64,000 bases of DNA from contig OY720636.1 of NCBI GenBank assembly GCA_963169105.1, positions 92,982,583 through 93,046,582 of the forward strand, read 5' to 3'. Position 1 is the first letter of the stretch. Every line of letters begins with the position of its first letter. The DNA is from Ceriagrion tenellum. Taxonomy: Eukaryota; Arthropoda; Insecta; Odonata; Coenagrionidae. The notes beneath the pieces are model-generated. The model saw only the letters and a list, made by a program, of their open reading frames with translations, had not been told where the DNA came from and ran no database searches. Made by a program: the position numbers and the translations under genes. Of this stretch, positions 45,491 through 56,959 are shown piece by piece.

Positions 45491-45959
45491 CAAGGCAAAT
45501 ATTCCAAGAAATACTGAATTACTTTGACAATTAAGACTAATGAATATAAAGTACTAACTCATTAATGGCTTAACTAGCGGGGAACGAAAATATAATGAAA
45601 AATAAGCTTTAAATAATCAATTTCTAGACTCTTTATCTCAGAAAACGTACTTATGAACAACTGAATAGGTTGCGGCGCGTGGAAAAAGATTACGACTCAG
45701 TAAGTAAAACTCGCTTTCCTTGAGAAACGAAAGTGGCCACAAAGCACCGGTGCTCTACATTTAGTCCTAAAACTCATTCATAAGTATAAGGGCCTTGGTG
45801 GTATGTGCTTGCTAAGCGAAATGCATCCAATATTCTCCTGCTCACCGTGCACCCAATGGTTCCAGTCTAATACTCTCCATTGTTTGACATTTCAAGTTTC
45901 TAATCAACTAACCCATGCTCCCTGAGTATGCTTCCTCGTAAAATTGTTATTTTCTCTGA

Positions 45960-46390
45960 AATTTCAATGATAGAAGTGAGTTGATGACTGTGACCATTGG
46001 GATGGATAAACTGAAGAGGATAGTCAATAGATTGATATGGAGTGTGGCATTGTATGGGGCAGAGGCGTGGATTATGAGAACGGCGGAAGAGAATAGGCTG
46101 TAGGTGTTCAAGAAGTAGTAGTGGAGGAAGACGCAGAAAGTGCAAAAGGACGGAAAATATGACAAAGAAGGAAGTTCTTGACAAAGTTAGTGAAGAAAAG
46201 AAACTTCTAAACGACATTAGGGGTAGGAAGGGAAAGATGCTGGAAGAGGTAATCAGGGGCGATGGGTCACTCAAGGCCATGAGAAGGGGAGGATGCTGGG
46301 TAAGCGGAGCAAAGGATTTAAGAGAAGATGTTTTATGAAAGGGACGAAGAAGAGTAGGACATACGCGGAGATGAAGAAATAAATACTCGA
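45960..46390 (+). pseudogene. LINE C-terminal relic (RTE-like), copy 2
   Basis: The frame reads VALYGAEAWIMRTAEENRL, EVLDKVSEEKKLLNDIRG and RTYAEMKK with stops. It is the same protein tail as copy 1 and slightly better preserved in places. Confidence 0.6.
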
Positions 46391-46629
46391 GGTTGGTAGT
46401 GTTGAAGATGGAAAAATGACTATTTTATTGATTGGAGCGTTCACAAAATACATAACGTTATTTTCGTTTTTCATTTGTTTTCTGTTCCTACGAGACAATA
46501 GTCAGTGTGTATTGTGCTTTTTTATTGTATTATTGTTTTTTTTTTCAAGTATAGAGTCATAATCAAAGAGTTTATATTGACAGTTATCGACTAGCGTGTT
46601 TTTTAATAAGTGTATCGCACCCGCTTCTT

Positions 46630-47150
46630 TACGATAGGTCGGACCCTGCGCGTGTAAAAATCGAGAGGACTTTTTCCTGACTTCCACTAGAGCCGAATTT
46701 TAATCTCAAGGTTACTGAAACGAATGGTTGACTTGTTTCATGTTAATATTTATTAACGTGATGAACATGTTCCAAAACCACAGAATTAAAAACACTCCAC
46801 CACGACCCGGATTTCAATGCATCAGCATCATCATCAGGTGATTAACAACGGCACAGCACTTCCTCATATATTCAGCGTGAGTTAAAGGGGTGGGAAAAGG
46901 GGAAGGACAGCATTTGGGAGCAGGTGTATTCTCATACAATAGTGGATAGGATGGTGGAATTGACAGGTAGCAGACATTCGTAAATAAGAAGAGAATCAGG
47001 ATCACGACATCGTTTTAAATTTTCGAGCTCTTCTAAAGCATTGTTCTCACATCGGTCATCTGTAAAATGAAACACATTCACTTTAATTTCACTATGGAGA
47101 TCGCTATTCCTTCAAATCGAATTCTCTCCCAAATAGGAGGGTCTTTCTTG
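46630..47150 (-). pseudogene. Penelope-like 3' end relic, copy 2
   Basis: Minus-strand counterpart of 44945-45490, with CTGATGATGATGCTGATGCA then TTGAAATCCGGG. Degraded. Confidence 0.45.
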
Positions 47151-47239
47151 TAATTTACGTATCGTTCCTACGGTATAGCACACGAAAAATATTTCGTGAA
47201 ATGCTAAATTACATTGTCAATCAAGAATTTACGTCAAAA

Positions 47240-48030
47240 AGACCAAAAAAAGACAGAAAATGCCCTTGACCTCTCCGATTCCAACCAAATTTGCCGGACG
47301 TATTTCGTTTTTCTACATCGTTGACCATGCCCATTTGTTTTCCAAAATATGCATCCTTTGCCTAGTTACGAAAGTATGAAAAAGAGAGCTTGTCGTTACC
47401 TCGTATTTGGTTTTTCATCTATATCATCCGACATAAAATACTTGCGTCAAAGTAAAAATAATCATTTGAAAGATAAAGCTACTGCACTAACATATGATGA
47501 CGTCATTAAATCATAGTTATGCATTTTTTTGCAATAAAAAGGTTAATTTGAAAACTTCACACGCGATTTTCTCAAAACATGTACATTATTTACATTTTGC
47601 TATTTTTCTACTGTATAGCTCAACACTTTGGCTATGCAGTATAAAAAAATGCTGAGATAGTTTTAAATCTAAGAAAGACATACATTTTTATGCATTCTAA
47701 TGTTTGATTTTTACGTCCAAATTTCGCGGCATAATATCCCATGGAGACAGTGTTTTCATATCGGCGTGCAATCCAACACATGATCTTAAGATAAGGAAAA
47801 TATGGAATATTAAGAACAAGAGAACGAGCATAAAGCAAACAATTCCTTAATGTGGAAGAGTTTCGGAGATTGTCAAGGATAGGGCATTATGTTGAGGAAT
47901 GCATCTTAAGAGTAGATCCAATTTTCTAAACATAATAGCAACATCGATAAATAAAAAATTAACACGAAAAGGCTGTTTAAAGTGTTGGCATCTCACGCGG
48001 GGAGACACAAGTACTTACCGGGAGTTATTC
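47240..48030. other. No gene or element recognised
   Basis: AT-rich; the 68-aa minus-strand frame at 47632 has no motif. Confidence 0.35.
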
Positions 48031-48031
48031 C

Positions 48032-48145
48032 GACTTCAACTATAAACGTTGTAAATGACTTATCTTCCAGACTTCAATGATAGACGTTGTAAGTGACTTA
48101 TCTGCCAGACTTCAATTATAAACGTTGTTAGAGACCCATATTCCT
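48032..48145 (+). repeat. 38-bp tandem repeat, three copies
   Basis: GACTTCAA[CT][TG]ATA then ACGTTGT starts at 48032, 48070 and 48108. It directly precedes a Penelope-like 3' signature. Confidence 0.8.
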
Positions 48146-48250
48146 TCAGTGCGCTGAAGAGGGCCACATTGTTGCTGAAATACGCGTATACACGCTTTGC
48201 ACCTCACGTTTCCTTCCTTCCTTGCCTCGAGTGTTTTGTGTTATTGTGTG
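48146..48250 (+). mobile_element. Penelope-like 3' signature, plus strand
   Basis: CTGAAGAGGGCCACATTGTT then GCTGAAATACGCGTA, closely related to the minus-strand motif at 42255-42320. No protein remnant recognised. Confidence 0.45.
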
Positions 48251-48307
48251 TGTTCCCCTTGGTGTACCTCTTTCTGATCCCTTAAGAACCTATTGGACCT
48301 TAATAAA

Positions 48308-48421
48308 GTCTTCTCGGGTTTTCCACCAGGTAAGATAATAGTTGGCCGACGTTTCGATAGCTACCTAGCTATCGAAACGTCGGCCAACAATTATCTAATC
48401 CGGTGGAAAAGCCGAGAAGAC
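48308..48421. repeat. 114-bp near-perfect palindrome
   Basis: Arms from GTCTTCTCGGGTTTTCCACC to the complementary end CCGAGAAGAC at 48421, centred on CC at 48364-48365. The inner 28 bases of each arm (TTGGCCGACGTTTCGATAGC and neighbours) match perfectly. Each arm carries CGAAACGTCGGC, the motif shared by the other hairpins in this window. Confidence 0.85.
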
Positions 48422-50182
48422 GATATTAGTATCATACACCAGGAAAAAACCAAATCATATTATTGGACCTTACGTTTTCTTTCCCTTTCTCCCCCTTCCC
48501 TTGAGTGTTCCATGTGAATGTGTTCCTGTCAGTTCACCTCTACCGGATCCCAAACAGCTCCGGAATAGATCTATAGGAATGTGTGCTGTCCGTCTTGATG
48601 TCAAGGCCTGATAAGGAATGACTCTCGCTGAATTCCACGTGAGGTGCCAATGATATACGGCCATTTGGTGATTATTTTTTAAATATTGATATTCTAAGGC
48701 CATAGCGCTCCATCCATATCAATAACAGCAATAATAAAGCTCTTAAAATTTTATTGTTGCCCTATAAGGAATTACCTCGTGAGTGCTTTTTTATTACCAA
48801 GTTGATTTTAAATTTCAAAAGTGGCCCAGACTCCTGTTAATACTACCTCTATCGTTTTAGCAGCAAGAGAAATAAATATTGACTCTACCCTTCAAGTAAG
48901 CGCTTCCGTTTAATTTGCTCATGCCCATGATGAGAGAATATTACCCAAAGGGACTTATACTCGTGCATTAATGAGGAAATCATGATTATGATGGATCAAA
49001 ATTTGTAAAGGTACGCTGTTAGACTTATTTCAATGTTATCTCAAAAAGCAGAAAGATAATGGTTATTATAAACTCATGGCGTTAATGCGGACTTTTACGT
49101 GAAATTCTTCCGTGAACTATCGTAAATCACTATGAGAGTTGGGCCACTGATTTATTTTTCCTATTCATACACTATGTGGAATTATTCGTATCAGCCGCAA
49201 TGATATTACACAGTTGATTCTATCCCTAGGAAAAAAATGGCTTTTCTGTCGTATGAATGAATATGACATGTATTTTTTCATCAAAAATTTACCTCGATGC
49301 ACTAGAAGCTCGAAGTGGTTCATTAGCGATAATGAATCACATAAATGAATAGCTGGAGCATCGTTACAACCAATCTTTCAGCTATTTAGGAGGAAAAAGC
49401 ACTGGTAATGATAGAATGTAGGGGAACGCTTAACTTATCTCCGATGAATCCATCTGCAATTTGTAAGGAGTGAATATTTCGCTTTCAAATTTCAAGTATT
49501 GAATTGCTGTTAATGAGAGCAAGCTCCGACTTGAACTCATTGGAATGCAAAAATATTCTACACACAATTATTTTTTGCTCGAAGCTGGATTTATGACATG
49601 ATGTACGCAGGCTGTGGATGATTACTACTATGCAACACGCTACATGCTATCCGTGTTGATTTAACTTCGATGAGGAGATTAATTCTGTGCATCCTGCATG
49701 AACCTGATATCCCACACAATTTAGTTCAGCCATTTCCTAAAGGTTATCAGGTTCATGCACTAGAGAATACATAGTTACAATCAGAAACAACCACAGGTGG
49801 TCTCTGTGGGGTGAGTATGGAAACAGATATGAACTTCAATAGTTAGAAAATGATAACAGATGGCCAAAGCAGTTACTCAGTGGCATTAACTCATTTATTT
49901 AAAATGTGGATTATCAGGTTCATGTACCAGGCCACAGAACTACAGTATAATGGTAGTAAATGAATAAAATTTTGCAATTTCGGAAAGCTAGGGGATTAAT
50001 GAAAGTACAATTGCAAATAATGCTTTTGTATCCAAAGCTCATTTTTAAAGCAGTACCAAAATTCAGGATATTAGTGAGGGATCAAAATAATTATTTTTTA
50101 GAGGCTTCTGGTTCAATTTAATCCTTTCAGGCGTAGTCCACTAGAAGTCTATTATTGAATTAATAATGACAATACCAACTAT
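48422..50182. other. No gene recognised; one small inverted repeat
   Basis: AT-rich. TGCATGAACCTGATA (49695-49709) is inverted at 49745-49759, and a partial third copy lies at 49913-49930. Nothing else noted. Confidence 0.4.
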
Positions 50183-50675
50183 CACTACGTTTACTAATCG
50201 ATCTGAATATTCCAAGCGATCCAACTCAGATCACCTGATTTACCAACTAGGACTGAAATATCGATATTGATCAATCGAATCTATCAGTTGAAGCACGATC
50301 GACCCGGTGTGTAAACAAGTGCAGAGTTGGAAATTTTCAGTCGCATTCTGAGAGATAAAAATTTGCCCAATTGGATGTAAAATTGCGATATGCTATAATA
50401 TCATCAATGTCACATAACTCGCCGTTACTGCACTCTTGTCATAACTGGTTAAAAACACCTTGAATATTAACAATTATATTTTGTTTTCCAATGACAACCA
50501 AATAATAACAAGGAGCGACACAGATCCGCTGGTTGAGATCGATCTGATATCTCAGATTGTCTGAGCAACCGGGCCGAGTCGGCCCACTTCTCGGATAACT
50601 CCCACTAGCCGGTTGCATTTACCATACCGAGTTTATCCGGCCAGATCGATCTGAGATCGATTGGTAAACGTAGTG
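50183..50675. mobile_element. 493-bp MITE, CACTACGTTTAC family, copy 1
   Basis: Inverted ends CACTACGTTTACTAATCGAT and the complement of CACTACGTTTACCAATCGAT, flanked by TAT on both sides. The interior is rich in ATCGATCTGA-like motifs. No ORF. A diverged inverted copy lies at 54268-54533. Confidence 0.75.
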
Positions 50676-53030
50676 TATGTTTAAATCGACAGAGTTTTTT
50701 ATTGGTACAATAGGTGATGACGCAGTAGCGTTTAAACTAGTTGTACAAATGAAAAACTGTGGATTTAAACATAGTATTGTCATTATTAATTCAGGCTTCT
50801 GGTTATTGAGGCTCGACATATTCTTAAAACTGATAGTATCTTCATATTATTCCACTAAATACGTAGACGACCGGATACTTTCCAGTGGTTGAGATATAAA
50901 ATTTATGGTCGAAAAACTTAAAAATAACACAAAATAAGGATTACTTAGAGTATATTGGGTAAAGGAAAAACTTCCTCTCAAAGTATGGCAACCCACATTA
51001 CGAAAGTTATATCCATGACGAGACTGTCAATTGATGAAACAGCTTTTTATAGTACGTGACGAGGAAAAAATGTTCATATTTTAGTTAGATTTCTACAAAT
51101 GTTCAAAATGTTCAAAAAACAAATGAATAATTTTCAGTTATCATGATTTAGATGCATTTGCAACTTTTTCTCATGGAGTAAATAATTCTAATACTAGATT
51201 ACAAGATATGATTTTTTTCTTGAAATGTTTTTACACTCTTGCAACGCAATAGTTCTTAATAGGTAAGTTGGAAATGCTGAGTTAAAAAAGCTAAAAATCA
51301 TTAGAATTAGTTGCTATCACCGGAATTATATGTGTTAGTGACGAACTTTGTACTTCGTCAACAGTTCTGGAAGTGAAGGGCTGTGAAAGATTTACGCTCA
51401 TATAATATATTTTAGAGTTGAAAAAAAGTTACCAATTAATGCTGTGTGAACATATTTTATATCAATTGAATGAACAGAAACATATATTTGCCAGCATACG
51501 ATCAGTTAGTCGGAGAAAATTTTGCTATTGGTAAAACTTTCTTCGATCTAAGACGGAAAAAGTGTCTTAAAAATGACAATTATGATTTATGAAAACATTT
51601 ATGATTAATATTACTCAGGTAGTATCTTCACCCCCTGTGGACAGAATTTTAAAACATCAGGATGAAAAAATACTACCATATTAGTTTTTTTAAAAGTGCA
51701 ATTTGAGAATTTAAAAAATAGCAATTGATTTGATAATAACATGTATTTTGAAATGTGACGTATTTGTGTTGTATGTATTTAATTTAAGATGGCACTTTAC
51801 ATAATAAAACTTGCACAAAGTATACTTTTACATTACCTTCATAAAGTACCTTTTTTAAACTTTCCCAATTTTTTTCATACGAAAGCTGAAACTATTTATT
51901 TCAGAGCATCACCAGGCATGCTATCGTCAGTAAAGAGCGTCACACATTCATCTATTCAAATTATTCGACAAACCGCCGAAAGAGACGCAACTTTTCACAC
52001 TTTTAATCCAAAGTGTTAAAATTTAGTCTAGCGCGGCAACTAAATGGAAAAGCCTCTCGGAAAGCAGATATTTCAATGATTTTTAAACGTGACAAATTTG
52101 ACTTGCTTGTGCGTAGATGGTTGAGAGGTTAAGAAAATTATTTTTTCATCCGGACCACTGAATCATAAGATGCTTTTTGATCTTTCTTCCAGCAACCGTG
52201 TATTTTCTCTTTAAATCAATGCAGCCCTTTTGTGGCCAAATTTCATGCATAATCTTCCAGTACATTTAGACAACGGCACAAGACTTAAGAATATTTATAA
52301 AAAAAACATAAAATTGTAAGCAATACTCTCGAAAGTACTTTTGAAGTATCCAACTTTACCTGCGTCACAATACAATAATTTTTGGAAATTATTAATTTAG
52401 AAATTAATGGAAAATTACGGCCAGCTTTATATGAAATAGTGACTCAAAAGAATTCAAACGGGTTAACGCTTGAATCTCAATATTAAACACACCTAATTAT
52501 GCTCTATCAATGACAAAAAGGTTAAGAAAAAACTGGATACAATACATCGCAGTGAACAATACGTATCGCTAACATAGACGATGTTAAGTCATAAGTTATA
52601 AAATATACAAATTATGAAGATTGTGAAAAAGTGGATAGAGAAAAAAGCGATGAAGAACATGAAAACAAATGCTGTGGGAAAATGGTGCAGAAGGAATGCC
52701 TATCACTCAAATGTGCAGGCCGTAAAAGATGGCTGTGATTATTGAATATGTACTTCAAGGAATGAGCAGAGCGAGTAGAACCACGAGGACCCCTCTAAAA
52801 AGAGGAAAAGTCGTAGACTGAATAGGCACAATTAAAGGCGTAATTGTGCATTAGAGATGATGTTAAAGAGAAGATACCAGAGTCGGAAAGCATAGAATTG
52901 ATAAGGAAGGACGCATTATGGAAGAGATTGATATTATGAGCCATGAAATTACAAGCATCCACATGAGAAAGAAATGCAATTTTATGCTGATGAGTTGCTG
53001 AAATCCAAAGCATAAACTGCGGGGGACTGA
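50676..53030. other. No gene recognised
   Basis: AT-rich non-coding DNA; frames at 50677 and 51789 have no motif or splice support. Confidence 0.35.
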
Positions 53031-53034
53031 ATTG

Positions 53035-53200
53035 ATGTGGTGGTTTATGTGAACACTTATTTTCCGTCCCGAACGCCTGAGTTCGTATCCCAGAGATGGC
53101 AGAGGTGATACTGTTAGATACCAATCCCTGCGAGGGTATTGTGTGTCCAAGTGCCTCAATTAGTTTACAATGGACACAGAAGAGTGTAAAATGTAATAAG
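53035..53200 (+). mobile_element. Possible tRNA-derived SINE
   Basis: A B-box-like GAGTTCGTATCCC at about 53080 follows a GTGGTGGTTTATGTG A-box-like stretch, with an A-rich region after 53165. No cloverleaf was established. Confidence 0.3.
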
Positions 53201-53216
53201 TTCATATCTTTTCTCA

Positions 53217-53520
53217 GGAGATAATATGCATATTCTTCTTCTTCCTCCTAGCGTTATTCCCGCGCGATAGCAGGGTCCGCTTTTCGGCACGCCCGTCTCC
53301 ATTTGGGTCGGTCGAAGGCGTCCTCTGGGGATACGTTGACCTTGCGCATATCTTCGGCTATTCGCTCCATCCACCGTTTCTTAGGTCTCCCTCTTGGTTG
53401 GCGTCCTTGCGGACTCAACCGCATCGCTGTTCTTGCGATCGGGTGCTCGGCGCTTCTGACGACGTGTCCATACCATCGAAGTCTGGACTCGGAGATAATA
53501 TAGATATTACTTTTAAACAA
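53217..53520 (-). pseudogene. LINE C-terminal relic (RTE-like), minus strand
   Basis: The minus-strand frame reads ESRLRWYGHVVRSAEHPIAR, then GRPKKRWMERIAEDMRK and DRPKWRRACRKADPA with an uninterrupted end. This is the classic C-terminus of RTE-like proteins, followed by a short 3' tail with GAAGAAGAAGAATATG. It is open over 80 codons, so younger than the other LINE pieces here. Confidence 0.75.
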
Positions 53521-53912
53521 TGCAATAATTTTTACTTCATTGTCCTAGAACTGAACACAGCTGAGAAAAGAAGTTACTTCCAATGCCTGCAAACACAGAA
53601 AATGCTCCGCACCGAGATAAGAAAATGGCCTCCAAATAGTAACCAGAGATAATATGAATGCAATAAAAGCTATTTCGCATTGTTAAAACATGAAGCAGCC
53701 GATTCTGTGAATATAAAATTTACCTAAAATGGTCGACCAACCAACTTGGACTACTTGGTAAGGATTTGACCCTCTAGTAACCTTGGATGGAAGCGCTCCC
53801 CACTCATCGCTGTGCACGGGAGAGCACAGACGACTCAGAGAAAAATGTGATAGAATATCACAGGTGAATTGGAAAACCATCAATTGGCTATACTGGAAGA
53901 ATCGATTGTACA

Positions 53913-54183
53913 TAAATGAAGATTTACCAAGAATGGTACCGGGTTAGGTTTTCCATAGCCGATGTTTCGGCGAGCCCGTTCCCGAGAAACCTTCATTTCA
54001 TCTCAGTAGGAAGGAAAAGGCAATAACAAGCGCTGCCCTCTCTTTTCATTGTTTCTCGATGCGATGAACACTACGATGCCTATTACGAACTCAATTTTTG
54101 GCCCTGAGGACGATGAGCGAATAACTCGTCGAAACTTCGGCTATCGAAAGCCTAACCCGGTGCCATTACCTAGAATCTTCATT
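53913..54183. repeat. 271-bp fold-back hairpin element
   Basis: The left arm (AAATGAAGATTTACC, GGTACCGGGTTAGG, CATAGCCGATGTTTCGG) pairs with the right arm (CGAAACTTCGGCTATCG, CCTAACCCGGTGCC, AATCTTCATT). The right arm includes CTGAGGACGATGAGC then CTCGTCGAAAC, the same core arrangement as the other hairpins. Confidence 0.7.
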
Positions 54184-54267
54184 AATATCATCCACTGGGA
54201 AAGCCTGCGAACCTCGATCCATTGTTACAATTAATACGCCAAAAATATAGGTATTCGTGCCACCATT

Positions 54268-54533
54268 CACTACATTTACTAATCGAACTCAGATCGATTT
54301 GGCCGGTTTAGCTCGGGATGGTAAACGCAACGGGCTAGTAGGATCGATATGAGATACGGGCAAGTGGCCCGCTTTCTCTGCGAGTCTGAGATTTCAAATC
54401 GATATGAACCGATCCAAATCGCTATTTCAATCGATTTTGCATTGGTAAACCAGGTGATCTAAGTCGGCTAGCTTAGAATGTTCGGATTGGTCCGAGGTGA
54501 TATCGATCTGAGTTTGACTGTCAAACGAATTAT
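54268..54533. mobile_element. MITE, CACTACGTTTAC family, copy 2 (inverted, truncated inside)
   Basis: It begins CACTACATTTACTAATCGAA and follows the reverse complement of the right half of copy 1 (GGCCGGTTTAGCTCGGGATG, ATGGTAAACGCAACGGGCTAG). Its right end is worn (CAAACGAATTATG). Confidence 0.65.
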
Positions 54534-55429
54534 GTACGAAAACGAACGGATTATCCCCGTAGCGCAGAGTTTTTTCAAGAAAAGTTCAATTGGAAATGAC
54601 AAAAAAACACACACAGCAGGAAAGACAAAATTTATGGCCTAATTGTCCGCGATCGCCATGTTCGGTGAATCATATTTCGTATAGGTTAAACTTTCTCGCC
54701 ACAAGGCTACGACTACACTCTAATTTCTGGTACATCTCACCAGCAGTCGGCCGGTAAGGTTATGTCAATCTCCTCTAAAAGGGAGAAAGAAGACTTCGAT
54801 CTTCGACGCCACCGAGTCCGAGCTCATTGCGGTGGATGAGATACTTGGAAGGTGATTACAGGTGGCAGCTGGGCCAAAGGAACCAAAAATGGGTTGAGTT
54901 TGGGTTTTCTTGTGCTTTGGTTCGGTCTTGCCCGGAGATTAGATGTGCAACTGGAGCGGGAGAAGGAGAAAAAATGGATTCGAGCTCTGAATTTCAATAA
55001 GCACGCCCGAGCGACTTCTCCGGTGGCCGTCGCGCCGGATCACTGCAGGAGACAGGAGGGGCATGTCCCTGCCTCCAATGAGTCACTGCCACGATTATCA
55101 ACCCAAAAAGAGAGAAATTTAGGAGTTGTCTATTATAAGAGAAGGACATTTTGGAAGACTCTGGGCGATCAAAGGTGGGGCCCAATATAAGTTAAAATCG
55201 ACTAGCCTCCAAAGGTTGTAATATTGTAATACTTTGGACTGACCTCAATTAATTTTCCAAAAATTCGTGAAGTGGCGTCAGTCTAAACTTTTGCACCAAA
55301 TTCATATCTACAATGATAAAAGTTTCATAGGTCATATGAAATGGAAACGTAGGAAGTGATAAAAATGAAAAAATTAAAAAAAGGAAATTCATAGGAAATC
55401 ATAAAAGTTTCATAGGACAAGGCCGATTT

Positions 55430-55970
55430 TTCCTCATGAAAATTTCGTTGTATTTCACCGCCGTATGTACGGCAGGCCTGAATAGTTTGTATACAGAGCT
55501 AAGCACGGCTTTGTCGCTGGTGTCGGATACAATCCTCTCGTTGTGGTAAACTTGAAGTCCATTCTCCCTTGCGTTGCCATATTTGATGGACCGGATGGGA
55601 TTTAACGTCCAGTTTATTCGTATCCTTCTAAATTGCCGTGAGGATTAGGAAGCATGGGTAGTGTAGTGGTCTGAATATTGGCCCGGAAAGTCAAAGGTTC
55701 CCGGTCAGGGCAGATTTTTTTCTCATGGCAATTTCATTGTACTCATTCCTCATGCAATTCGGTAATGGATTATTCCCCTTTCTTTTCTTGATTTTCGTCA
55801 CGAATTGTTTCTCTCCTCCAATTCTCCATAGTATCTTCCCATTCCTCACTCTATTCTCCCTTCTAATTCCTTCCATCCTCCACCAGATCCACATTTCGAA
55901 GGCCTCTATTACTTTTCTTCATCTCTCCGCAAGGTCCATATATTTGGTCCATACAATATCATACTCCAGA
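55430..55970 (+). mobile_element. tRNA-derived SINE region
   Basis: 55655-55720 reads GGGTAGTGTAGTGGTC (A box), a stem, then AAGGTTCCCGGTC (B box), as in tRNA-headed SINEs. The flank TTCTCATGGCAATTTCATTG resembles an earlier segment at 55433 (TCCTCATGAAAATTTCGTTG), suggesting two adjacent or duplicated pieces. Confidence 0.45.
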
Positions 55971-56758
55971 TGAAACATTTTGCCAATCTTTCTCATTTCT
56001 CAGATCCTTTATTAAGGTTCAGACAGCAGTTTGAAATAAGTTATTTACGTTTTTAAAAGGGAGCCAGTTTTGTAGGATTTACGGCAATGACTAAATTTTT
56101 GGACACTGCATCTCCGAAAGAGAGACTCCTAATAGGTATGTCGAGTATGAATAAGTGTAAAGTATGAATGTATATAAAGATGGTCGAATAATATAAAAAT
56201 ATTTAAGATACATATGCATTCGAACCAATCCACTCGAAATCTCATGATATCTTCGGCTATCATCTTATCAGATGTCCTCGCACGCCATAACAAATTATTA
56301 CATCTAACGCGACCTGCGGTAAAACCATAACAACGTTTTTATGCTTTAAAAATATTTTTATGTTCCTACAATTTATAATAAATTTCCACTCGATTGATGG
56401 TACATTTACAATAAACATTTTTACTAGAGATTCTGAGGATACACTGGAAAAGATTTCGAGATGAATGAACGACAATACTTGGAGCAGGTTTACTTCTCAT
56501 GCGTTGAAATTTAAAAAAATAAAATTTCAAAATTTTGATAATATTCAAACGATTTGAAAATTTAAATATCAAAACAAACTTTAACTTACGAATCAAATAT
56601 ATTTCGGTAGCAACACATGGTTAGATACAATATTGAAAAATAAAAGGGAAATGCTTTTAATTGTCTATAATTGTGTCTCAACAAATATAAATATATGTGA
56701 AATTTTAATGCACGTGAAACAAATTATAATGTAAAGAAATTTGATTCTGAATCAAGTT

Positions 56759-56959
56759 TGGAGGTTGAATCCTTCTTTCGGGTTTTCCGCCACGTTGGTT
56801 CATGTTGAGGACAATATTTCGCCGGCTGTCCTGCTGGCTTCCTCAGGTCCATGTGTCACATGACAATGGACCTGAGGAAGCCAGCAGGACAGCCGGCGAA
56901 ATATTGTCCTCAACATGAACCAACGCGGCGGAAAACCCAAAAGAAGGAATCAACCTCCA
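56759..56959. repeat. 201-bp near-perfect palindrome
   Basis: Arms of about 95 bp start GGAGGTTGAATCCTTCTTTC and end in the complement, with only a few mismatches, centred near 56859. Each arm holds CTGAGGAAGCCAGCAGGACA then GCCGGCGAAATATTG, again the CTGANGA-stem-GAAA arrangement. Confidence 0.9.

Larger units (their letters stand above)
44080..45540. repeat. Diverged 1.7-kb duplication, copy 1
   Basis: Segments of this block recur in the same order about 1.68-1.71 kb further on (45770-47230). Paired landmarks: TACTCTCCATT (44163, 45870), GGAAGTTCTTGACA (about 44462, 46169), CCTGACTTCCACTAGAGC (about 44991, 46677). Copies differ by roughly 15-20% by eye. Copy 1 has an extra hairpin (44680-44883). 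Confidence 0.75.
45770..47230. repeat. Diverged 1.7-kb duplication, copy 2
   Basis: Second copy of 44080-45540, in direct orientation. The hairpin of copy 1 is replaced by unrelated sequence at 46390-46630. Confidence 0.75.

Noticed and set aside
48293..48517. 74-aa frame
   Set aside because: It reads straight across the 114-bp palindrome, so its sequence is explained by the inverted repeat.
53254..53520. An intact small host gene on the minus strand
   Set aside because: The 80-codon frame is open, but its motifs (RLRWYGHVVR, GRPKKRW) are those of LINE C-termini, so it is a retrotransposon fragment.
54852..55190. 112-codon frame in a GC-richer stretch
   Set aside because: It starts at GTG and has no ATG at all, no recognised motif and no clear splice sites.
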